A stretch of DNA of 64,000 nt, from contig NZ_DASSAB010000017.1 in assembly GCF_035685805.1 (NCBI RefSeq), forward strand, positions 55,224-119,223, given 5' to 3'. Position 1 is the stretch's first letter. Each line of letters begins with the position of its first letter. The translations under genes were made by a program, and so were the position numbers. The stretch comes from Dyella_A sp035685805. Lineage in GTDB: Bacteria; Pseudomonadota; Gammaproteobacteria; Xanthomonadales; Rhodanobacteraceae. Below are positions 22,042-29,163 of this stretch, piece after piece. Under the pieces are notes generated by a model, which worked only from the letters and a program-made list of their open reading frames with translations, did not search any database and had not been told where the DNA came from.

Positions 22042-23733
22042 ATGCGCCATGGATGGCTGATCATCACGCTCGGCTGGGTTCTCGCGGCCAGCGTCCGTCC
22101 GGCCGCCGCGGCCGCCTGTCCGGCATGGACCGCCGCGCAGGCGCGCAGCGAAATGGGCGCGCTGCATGACCAGCTGGCGGAATGGAACCACGCGTATCGG
22201 GTGCAGGGTACGGTGCCGGTAGAGGACGCCATCTACGATCAGGCGCTGGCCCGGTTGCAGGCCTGGCAGACGTGTTTTCCGCGCCAGGCGCCGCCTGCGC
22301 TGGCGCATCTGGCCGATGCCGGCGGCAGCGCGCGGGCGCCGGTGGTGCAGACCGGCCTGGCCAAGCTGGCCGACGCCGCTGCCGTACGCGATTGGCTGCA
22401 AGCACGGCTCGGCCGCGATGTGTGGATCCAGCCCAAGGCCGACGGCGTGGCGGTGACCCTGCTGTACGAACACGGCGCGCTGCGCCAGGCGGTCAGCCGC
22501 GGCGACGGCGTGCACGGCACCGACTGGACCCACGCGGCCCGACAGATCGCGGCGATCCCGCCGACCCTGCCGCAGGCGCCCGCGCGCGTGGTGCTGCAGG
22601 GCGAGCTGGTGTGGCGGCTGCCCGGCCACGTGCAGGCCACCGACGGCGGCAGCAATGCGCGCTCGAAAGTAGCCGGTGCCATGGCGCGCGACACGCTGGA
22701 CGCGGCCAGCGCGGCGCGGATCGGCCTGTTCGTGTGGGATTGGCCCAGCGGGCCCCGCGGCATGGACCAGCGACTGGCCGGGCTGCGCGCCATGGGCCTG
22801 GCCGACAGCGCCGCGCTGACCCGGCCCGTGCACACGATGGCCGACGTGGAGCACTGGCGCGCGCGCTGGTATCGCCAGGCGCTGCCCTTTGCGGCCGATG
22901 GCGTGGTGCTACGCGAAGGTCGCCGCCCGGACCCGGAGGGCTGGCAGGCGAGTCCGCCGGCCTGGGCGGTCGCCTGGAAATTCCCCGCGGCGCGGGCGCT
23001 GGCGACCGTGCGCGCGGTCGATTTTCGCGTCGGCCGCTCAGGCCGCGTCAGCGTCGTGCTGCAACTGGAGCCGGTGGTGCTCGATGACCACCGCGTGCAG
23101 CGGGTCAGCGTCGGTACGCTGGCGCGCTGGCGCGAGGTGGACGCGCGCCCCGGCGATCAGGTCAGCGTGTCGCTGGCCGGGCTGACGATCCCGCGCTTCG
23201 ACGGCGTGATCTGGCGCACGCGCGAGCGTGCGCCGGTATCGGTGCCGGTGGCACGCCACGGCGCGCTGGACTGCTGGCATCCGGTGGCCGGGTGCCGGCG
23301 GCAGTTTCTCGCGCGGCTGGTGTGGCTGGGCGGGCGTCGCGGCCTGGACATCGACGGCATGGGCGAGGCCGCCTGGCAACGGCTGATCGATGCCGGCCTG
23401 GTGCGGGGTCTGCTCGACTGGATGGATCTCACGCCAGCCCGCCTGGCCGCGGTGGAGGGCATTGGCGCAGCGCGCGCGACGGCGCTGGCGCATGGCTTCG
23501 CCCGTGCCCGTGCGCGTGGCTTCGTCCGCTGGCTGACCGCGCTCGCGCCACCGCCACTGGGTGCCGCCTCACGGCCGGACTGGACCACGCTGGCCACGCG
23601 CACCGAAGCGGACTGGCGCGTTGCCGATGGGGTCGGGCCCGTGCGCGCGCGCCGTCTGCACGCGTTCTTCCATCACCACGACGTGGCCGCCCTGGCGGCC
23701 CGGTTGCATGCGGCGGGGGTGGCCGGCTTCTGA
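22042..23733 (+). CDS. ligB: NAD-dependent DNA ligase LigB-type, with signal peptide
   Basis: 563 aa. A signal-like N-terminus (LIITLGWVLAASVRPAAAA) precedes a reduced NAD+-ligase: the adenylation lysine is K132 in KADG, followed by an OB domain (VGRSGRVSVVLQLEPV), a short Cys motif ALDCWHPVAGCRRQF, and helix-hairpin-helix repeats (VEGIGAARATAL, VADGVGPVRARRL). There is no C-terminal BRCT domain. This is the layout of E. coli LigB, which is also about 560 aa with an N-terminal hydrophobic stretch and a short zinc region. Whether it is really exported is unclear. ATG 22042 has GGGGAG upstream. Confidence 0.88.
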   Translation: MRHGWLIITLGWVLAASVRPAAAAACPAWTAAQARSEMGALHDQLAEWNHAYRVQGTVPVEDAIYDQALARLQAWQTCFPRQAPPALAHLADAGGSARAPVVQTGLAKLADAAAVRDWLQARLGRDVWIQPKADGVAVTLLYEHGALRQAVSRGDGVHGTDWTHAARQIAAIPPTLPQAPARVVLQGELVWRLPGHVQATDGGSNARSKVAGAMARDTLDAASAARIGLFVWDWPSGPRGMDQRLAGLRAMGLADSAALTRPVHTMADVEHWRARWYRQALPFAADGVVLREGRRPDPEGWQASPPAWAVAWKFPAARALATVRAVDFRVGRSGRVSVVLQLEPVVLDDHRVQRVSVGTLARWREVDARPGDQVSVSLAGLTIPRFDGVIWRTRERAPVSVPVARHGALDCWHPVAGCRRQFLARLVWLGGRRGLDIDGMGEAAWQRLIDAGLVRGLLDWMDLTPARLAAVEGIGAARATALAHGFARARARGFVRWLTALAPPPLGAASRPDWTTLATRTEADWRVADGVGPVRARRLHAFFHHHDVAALAARLHAAGVAGF

Positions 23734-23739
23734 GCCGGC

Positions 23740-24138
23740 TCAGGCTCCGACGTCGCCGTCGACGTAAAACCAGCGCCCGTCCTCGCGCACGAAGCGGCTG
23801 GTTTCATGCATGCGCTGCGCGCTGCCGCCGCCGTAGCGCACCCGCGCGACGAACTCGACCACGGCGCGGTTTCCCTCGGTGTCGTGCCGTTTCACGCTGA
23901 GCCCCAGCCATGAAGGGGCCGGGTTGGCCGCGGCAAGCCCCAGCGCGGCCGGGCGGGTGCTCGCGTGCCAGGTCGCCAGCAGGTAAGCCTCGTGTTCGAG
24001 CACGTAGGCGCTGTAGCGCGAGCGCATCAGCCGCTCGACACTCTCCGCCGGCGCTCCCTCGTGCAACGGGCCGCAGCAGCGGACGTAGTCGTCGCCCCGG
24101 CCGCACGGGCAGGGCCGGGCTTGGGTGGAAACACGCAC
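23740..24138 (-). CDS. ychJ: YchJ family protein (UPF0225) with SEC-C motif
   Basis: 132 aa. An N-terminal SEC-C zinc motif (C10PC12 and C21C22 in RPCPCGRGDDYVRCCGPLH) is followed by an NTF2-like domain (SRYSAYVLEHEAYLLATWH). Function unknown in all species. GTG 24138 is the start, with GGAG upstream. The gene ends 6 bases from the convergent ligB and is followed in the upstream direction by a lipocalin gene. Confidence 0.88.
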   Translation of the reverse strand: MRVSTQARPCPCGRGDDYVRCCGPLHEGAPAESVERLMRSRYSAYVLEHEAYLLATWHASTRPAALGLAAANPAPSWLGLSVKRHDTEGNRAVVEFVARVRYGGGSAQRMHETSRFVREDGRWFYVDGDVGA

Positions 24139-24171
24139 GGCGAACGCTCCGATCGGTGGTGGACCTGCCGT

Positions 24172-24741
24172 CTACAGCGGCTGGAAGCTGCGCAACTGGC
24201 CGCTGATGATCAGCGGTGCCAGATCGTAGCCCAGCCCGCGTGCCTTCGCCTTGAGCGTCTCCAGCACGTTGCGTTCCATGGTCGGCTCGCGCGCGAGCAG
24301 CCACAGCTGGTCGCGATCGGGTGCTCCGAGCATCATCCACTCCCCGCCCGGCGCCAGTGCCAGCACCCAGCGCTCGCTCCAGGCGCCGGACCACCAGCGC
24401 AGCCACGCCGGCACGTTGGCGAACTCCAGCTGCCCCGGCTCCTCGATCGGATGCCGTCGGCGCACCGCGGCCTGCCGGATGTGCGGGGTGCCATCGCGCT
24501 GCTGGCTGCGGCGCTCCACCTGCAGCGCACCGTCGCCGAGGACCTCGAAGCGCAGGGTGATGTGCTTGTCGTCCGCCTGCTGCAGCGGCGAGGGCAGCCG
24601 GGCTATCTCGTGCCATGCGCCGGCCAGCCGTTCCAGCGGCAGCTGCGGTACGGCCTGCATCGGCGCTGGCTCGCGCCGGGGCGTCGCGGCCATGGCCGCG
24701 CTGAGCGGCACCGCGAGGGAAGGAAAAGCAAACCGGCTCAT
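24172..24741 (-). CDS. Lipocalin family protein (Blc-like)
   Basis: 189 aa. The lipocalin signature is LERLAGAWHEIARLPSPLQ (conserved Gly-x-Trp), and the last strand is LIISGQLRSFQPL. The N-terminus (FAFPSLAVPLSAAMAA) is a plausible cleaved signal but lacks the lipobox Cys of E. coli Blc, so this form may be soluble in the periplasm. AGAGG stands before ATG 24741. It likely binds fatty acids or lysophospholipids by family knowledge. Probably co-transcribed with ychJ. Confidence 0.82.
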   Translation of the reverse strand: MSRFAFPSLAVPLSAAMAATPRREPAPMQAVPQLPLERLAGAWHEIARLPSPLQQADDKHITLRFEVLGDGALQVERRSQQRDGTPHIRQAAVRRRHPIEEPGQLEFANVPAWLRWWSGAWSERWVLALAPGGEWMMLGAPDRDQLWLLAREPTMERNVLETLKAKARGLGYDLAPLIISGQLRSFQPL

Positions 24742-24790
24742 GCAGCAACCTCTGGACAGGACGGGCGGATGCGAACGCGAGCGACGCGTC

Positions 24791-25414
24791 CTACCGTGGC
24801 AGATACGAGCCAGCGTCCGCGATGGTTGCGCCACGCTGCCACACCAGGCACGCATTGTTGGCCGGCATCGGCAGCCTCGCCTGCAGCGCAAACCCGGACG
24901 CCATGGCGAGCGCATCCACTGCCTGCCAGTCACGGATGCCCATGCGCGGGTCGCGTACCTTCAATGCGGCGTCGAATGCTGCGTTGCTTTCGCTGGTGAA
25001 ACGGCCGGCGTCGTTGAAGGGCCCGTACATCACCAGCCGCGCGTCGGCAGTGGTGACGCCGGGCAGCGCGGCGAACAGCCGCTGAACCTGCGGCCAGCCC
25101 ATGATGTGCAGCGTGTTGGCGCTGAAAACCGCGTCGTAGCGGCCGGCAGGCCACGGCCCGTCCACATCCAGCGCGAGCGGCGCGGGGGTATTGGGCAGCG
25201 ACGCGTGGGCCAGCCACGCGCGGATGCCGGGGAGGTGTTCCTCGCGGTCGCTGCTTTGCCAGACCAGCCGGGGCAGGCCGGCAGCAAAGTGCACCGCATG
25301 CTGGCCGGTGCCGCTGCCGATCTCGAGCACCCGCTGGCGATCGGCGAACCCGTGCTGCAACACCTCGAGGATCGGCCCGCGGTTGCGCACGCAGGCCGGC
25401 GAGTCAGGCAGCAT
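24791..25414 (-). CDS. DUF938 class I SAM-dependent methyltransferase-like protein
   Basis: 207 aa. Motif I is VLEIGSGTGQHAVHFA, and motif IV-like FSANTLHIMGWPQV and YGPFNDAGRFTSESNAAFD are DUF938 hallmarks. It is predicted to use S-adenosylmethionine, substrate unknown. ATG 25414 starts 3 bases after the stop of a small membrane protein gene, so the two form an operon. Confidence 0.87.
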   Translation of the reverse strand: MLPDSPACVRNRGPILEVLQHGFADRQRVLEIGSGTGQHAVHFAAGLPRLVWQSSDREEHLPGIRAWLAHASLPNTPAPLALDVDGPWPAGRYDAVFSANTLHIMGWPQVQRLFAALPGVTTADARLVMYGPFNDAGRFTSESNAAFDAALKVRDPRMGIRDWQAVDALAMASGFALQARLPMPANNACLVWQRGATIADAGSYLPR

Positions 25415-25417
25415 CGA

Positions 25418-25618
25418 TCAGGCCGTGGCGCGGCCCCGCAGCAGGCGTGCGGGCAGCATCAGCATGGCGCCCAGGGTGGCGAATACCGCGCCGACCGTGA
25501 TGCCGACCAGCCGCAGCGGCAGCGAGATCAGCCACACCACCGGATAGAGCACCAGCGCCAGCAGGGCGAGGGGCCAGCAGAACACCAGCAGCAGCAACCA
25601 AAGCAGAAAGCCGACCAT
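25418..25618 (-). CDS. Small membrane protein (66 aa)
   Basis: Two adjacent hydrophobic stretches (LLWLLLLVFCWPLALLALVL and LVGITVGAVFATLGAMLML) with a basic RLLRGRATA tail indicate a small inner-membrane protein. No family is assigned. Its start carries an upstream GAGG, and it is tightly linked to the methyltransferase gene, which supports it being real. Confidence 0.7.
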   Translation of the reverse strand: MVGFLLWLLLLVFCWPLALLALVLYPVVWLISLPLRLVGITVGAVFATLGAMLMLPARLLRGRATA

Positions 25619-25663
25619 GGCGCACCTCGCGTGGGGCGGTAGGGGAGTAGGCAGGATACGCCC

Positions 25664-26242
25664 TCAGCCGAACGGACTCACCCCAACGAGCGGCCTATGC
25701 AGCACAAACGCGAACAGCGCCCAGGCCGCCACGCCGATCACTACCGTCAACACCGTGCGCACCGCCGGCCCCGTCGGATGAGTAACGCCCGCGACCCGGT
25801 CGCGGCGCCGCGACACGATGAAATCCACCACCGCCCACAGCAGGAACGCGCCGAACAGCAGCACGTCGTGCAGCATGCCGGCCGCGAGCAGATGGCCCAG
25901 CGCCCACAGCGTCACGGCCGCGAGCATCGGGTGGCCGATCCGCGCCTTGATCGCATTGCCCGGCACATAGGCCGCCGCCAGCAGGACGAAGGCGACGAGG
26001 GTGAACAGCGCATTGAGATGGCGCAGCGCCAGCGGCGGCACCCACACCACCACCGGGTGCTGGCGCGCCAGGCCGAAACCCCACACCAGCAGCACGAAGC
26101 CGGCGATCGACACCAGCGCATACAGCCCTTTCCAGCGTTTAAGGCCGAGGCGGCCGATCCGCCGCGTCCGCCAGGCGTCGGCGAACACCCGGATCGAGTG
26201 CACACCGAGGAACAGCAGCAGGCCGAGGATCAGCATCGCCAT
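25664..26242 (-). CDS. NnrU family membrane protein
   Basis: 192 aa with about five or six membrane segments. The N-terminus MLILGLLLFLGVHSIRVFA and the internal GHPMLAAVTLWALGHLLAAG are typical of NnrU, a family first met in denitrification gene clusters but widespread without them. No denitrification genes are visible nearby. ATG 26242 leaves GGAG eight bases upstream; ATG 26248 is two residues longer but too close to it. Confidence 0.85.
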   Translation of the reverse strand: MAMLILGLLLFLGVHSIRVFADAWRTRRIGRLGLKRWKGLYALVSIAGFVLLVWGFGLARQHPVVVWVPPLALRHLNALFTLVAFVLLAAAYVPGNAIKARIGHPMLAAVTLWALGHLLAAGMLHDVLLFGAFLLWAVVDFIVSRRRDRVAGVTHPTGPAVRTVLTVVIGVAAWALFAFVLHRPLVGVSPFG

Positions 26243-26352
26243 GGGCATCGCTCCGCGCGTGGTGCGGCGAGTATAGGCGTCGCGGTGACGACCATCGACT
26301 GCACAACGCGGGGGATCGAGGCACGTGCCGGGTGCAGGGGCCGGTGCCGGGT

Positions 26353-26919
26353 TCACTCCATGCAGCGCACCCGCACGACCAACGCCACCGCACCAGGCTC
26401 CAGCACCACCTCGCCACGGGTGGCCCCGGGCAGCCAGCTGTCGCCCGCGGCGAGCGTGCCGGCGGACGTGACGATCGGCCCCCGCACGGCGTAAAGCAGC
26501 ACCATGTCGGCGGTGCCAGCCTGCCGGCCCGGATCGCGCCACACCTCGACGCCGCCTTCGGCGCGGCCACGCCGCAGCATCAGGTTGAAATCGCGCGTGG
26601 CGCCGCCGGCGAGCGCTACCGCTACCTCGGCCTCGCCGGGAAAGGCGAACGGCGCGCACCGCGTGGTGAGGTCGTGACCCTGCGCGCCGTCCAGCGTCAT
26701 GTGGAAGCCGGCCCCGTCGATCAGCACGATGGTCCGGTCCACGCCGGGAAAGCGCGAGAACGGCGCGGCGCCGACCACGTCGGCCAGGCTCACGCGCCAG
26801 AGGAAATCGTCCATGCCCGCGCCCGGCGACATCACGGCAATCTCGCGGGTCACGCCCTGGCCGTTGCGCCACGGCACCGGCTGCAGTTGATCCGCACGCA
26901 GGAGACGGCCGGCACTCAC
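26353..26919 (-). CDS. HutD family protein
   Basis: 188 aa: a cupin-like protein with LQPVPWRNGQGVTREIAV at the N-terminus and FLWRVSLADVVGAAPFSRFPGVDR, the clearest HutD signature. HutD is usually encoded with histidine-utilisation (hut) genes and thought to modulate them, yet no hut gene is here. The start is GTG 26919, in a GTGA overlap with the dinG stop, so translation should be coupled to dinG. Confidence 0.87.
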   Translation of the reverse strand: MSAGRLLRADQLQPVPWRNGQGVTREIAVMSPGAGMDDFLWRVSLADVVGAAPFSRFPGVDRTIVLIDGAGFHMTLDGAQGHDLTTRCAPFAFPGEAEVAVALAGGATRDFNLMLRRGRAEGGVEVWRDPGRQAGTADMVLLYAVRGPIVTSAGTLAAGDSWLPGATRGEVVLEPGAVALVVRVRCME

Positions 26920-29021
26920 GCAGCGCGCTCGATCACCCGCTCGAACGGCGGCAGCGCCTGCAGCATGCGCTCTCCATAGCGCTTCACCACCACCCGGCGA
27001 TCCAGCAGCACGATGCGGCCGCGATCGGTCTCGTTGCGGATCAGGCGGCCGCAGTACTGGATCAGCAGCCGCGTGGCCTCGGGAATGGTCACTTCGATGA
27101 AGGGATTGCGGCCGCGCGATTCCAGCCACTCGGCGTAGGTGGCGCCGACCGGGTCGGTCGGTACGGCGAACGGCAGCTGGGTGATCACCACCGTCTCGCA
27201 GAACTTGCCCGGCAGGTCCAGGCCTTCGCCGAACGAGGCCAGCCCGAACAGCGTGCTGCCCTTGCCGGCGTCGATGTCGGCGCAGTGCTCGGCGACCAGT
27301 TGCGACTTGCCCAGCGAACCCTGCGCGCGCACCTTGCGCACCATCGCGATCGGCAGCTTCTGCAGCACGCGATCGAGCTTGATGCGCGAGGTGAACAGCA
27401 CGAGGTTGCCGGCGTCCCAGTCCAGGTTTTCGGCCAGCCATTCGCCCACCTCCTCGGCGTGCGCGTCGCGGGCGTCCGGCAAGGTGCGCATGGCCGGCAC
27501 TTCCAGCCGCGCCTGGGCGGCGAGGTCGAACGGCGAGGGCAGGCTCAGCGTGACCGCTTCATCGGGCAGGCCCACCGCATCGGCGAAATGGCGGAAATTG
27601 CCACCGGCGCTCAGCGTGGCCGAGGTCATCACCACGCCGCTGGCGTTGCCCCACAGCACGCTGCGCAGCATGCCCGCGGCCGACACCGCCGAGGCGTGAC
27701 ACACCAGCTGCTGGTCGTTGGCCAGGGTGACCCAGCGCGCCAGCGGCGGGGCGTGTTCGCGGTCGGGGCTGGACCAGGCGCGCCAGCAGCGCGACTGCTT
27801 CTCCAGCCGTTCCAGCGCCATGCCCAGCTCGCGCGACAGCGCCTCCTGCGTCGGGCCGCCCTCGCTCATTTCCAGCACGGCGCGTCGCACCGCGTTGAGC
27901 CAGCGCTGCACCTCGGCCGTATGGACGGCCAAAACCCCCGCATGCGCCACCCAGCTTTCCGGCAGCTGGCCCATCGAGCCGCGATACATCGGTTCGCTCT
28001 CGCCCGGGTCGGGTACCCAGCCGAGGCGGATCTCGCGCTCGAGTTCCTCCAGAGCGTTGCTCAGTTCCTGCAGTTTCTCGTCGCCCTGGTCGAGGCCGAG
28101 CTTGCCCAGCGATTCTTTGTCGGTGAGCGAGTAGGCCGCGTGCACCTGCCGGCCGAGCCGGCTCAACTGGCGCACCGCAGCGCCCATGAAGACCTCGGCG
28201 GTGCCTCGGTCGATCGCCTTGGCGGCGACGTGGTGGCCCTCGTCGAAGATGTACAGCGTCTCGTCCGGCTTGGGCAGGATCACGCCACCCCAGCTGTCTT
28301 CCTCCGCGCCGGGCATGGTCAGGTCGGCCAGCACCAGATCCTGGTTGGCCACGATGATCTCGGCGTCGGCCACCGCGCGGCGCGCGGCGAAGAACGGGCA
28401 GCCCATGAACTGCGCGCAGCGGCGACCGGTGCAGCCGCCGGCGCTGGTGGTGATCATGCCGCGCACCATGTCGCCGACCGGCTCGGGCGCGGCGTCCATG
28501 TCGCCGTCCCAGCTGCCGGTGTCCAGTGCGGTGAGCAGCTTGCCCAGCGCGGCCTTGTCGCGTGCGTCGGGCGGGCGCGTCCACAGCGCCAGGTCGGTGT
28601 CGAAGCCAAGCCCCACCTGCGACTCGGCGGCCAGGCTGTTGCCGGCCATCAGCAGGTTGCGCGGGCACACGTAGCGGCCGCGGCCCTTGGCCAGCGCCAC
28701 CTTCGCCTCGATGCCGTTGAGCGACAGGTAAAGCGGAATGTCCCGCCGCACCAGCTGCTCCTGCAGCGCCACGGTGGCGGTGGCGATCATCAGCTTTTTC
28801 TTCTGCGCCCGCGCCACGGCGTGGCCGGCGATCAGGTAGGCCATCGACTTGCCGGTGCCAGTGGGCGCCTCGATCACCGCGGCGCCGCCTTCCTCGGCCA
28901 GCGCCTTGGCGACTTCGGCGATCATCCGGCCCTGCGATGCGCGCGCGCGAAAGCCCGGCAGCCCGTCCTTCAGGCGGGTGTAGGCAGCGCGAATGGCTTC
29001 TTTGGTGGCGTCGCTGAGCAC
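26916..29021 (-). CDS. dinG: ATP-dependent DNA helicase DinG
   Basis: 701 aa, superfamily 2 Fe-S helicase that unwinds 5'-3' and resolves R-loops and G-quadruplexes. Walker A is APTGTGKS (Lys58), and Walker B is the DEGH box at 260-263. The four cluster cysteines are Cys119, Cys197, Cys202 and Cys208. Motif VI appears as YCGRLIRNETDRGRIVLLD. The chosen GTG at 29021 gives MLSDATKEAIRAAY, the E. coli-like N-terminus; upstream frame is antisense to the divergent GGDEF-EAL gene. Overlaps hutD by GTGA. Confidence 0.95.
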   Translation of the reverse strand: MLSDATKEAIRAAYTRLKDGLPGFRARASQGRMIAEVAKALAEEGGAAVIEAPTGTGKSMAYLIAGHAVARAQKKKLMIATATVALQEQLVRRDIPLYLSLNGIEAKVALAKGRGRYVCPRNLLMAGNSLAAESQVGLGFDTDLALWTRPPDARDKAALGKLLTALDTGSWDGDMDAAPEPVGDMVRGMITTSAGGCTGRRCAQFMGCPFFAARRAVADAEIIVANQDLVLADLTMPGAEEDSWGGVILPKPDETLYIFDEGHHVAAKAIDRGTAEVFMGAAVRQLSRLGRQVHAAYSLTDKESLGKLGLDQGDEKLQELSNALEELEREIRLGWVPDPGESEPMYRGSMGQLPESWVAHAGVLAVHTAEVQRWLNAVRRAVLEMSEGGPTQEALSRELGMALERLEKQSRCWRAWSSPDREHAPPLARWVTLANDQQLVCHASAVSAAGMLRSVLWGNASGVVMTSATLSAGGNFRHFADAVGLPDEAVTLSLPSPFDLAAQARLEVPAMRTLPDARDAHAEEVGEWLAENLDWDAGNLVLFTSRIKLDRVLQKLPIAMVRKVRAQGSLGKSQLVAEHCADIDAGKGSTLFGLASFGEGLDLPGKFCETVVITQLPFAVPTDPVGATYAEWLESRGRNPFIEVTIPEATRLLIQYCGRLIRNETDRGRIVLLDRRVVVKRYGERMLQALPPFERVIERAA

Positions 29022-29163
29022 GGCGGTAAAGCTCTGGGGCGGGCGGTCGATACGTTGGGTTGGGGCGGGACAGCGGCTGCCCCGCGGGGACCGTCCGACG
29101 CACCAGTTTATCGGATCACACCACATCACCCTGCACGGCGCCGCACACATGGGGGGTGGGGAC

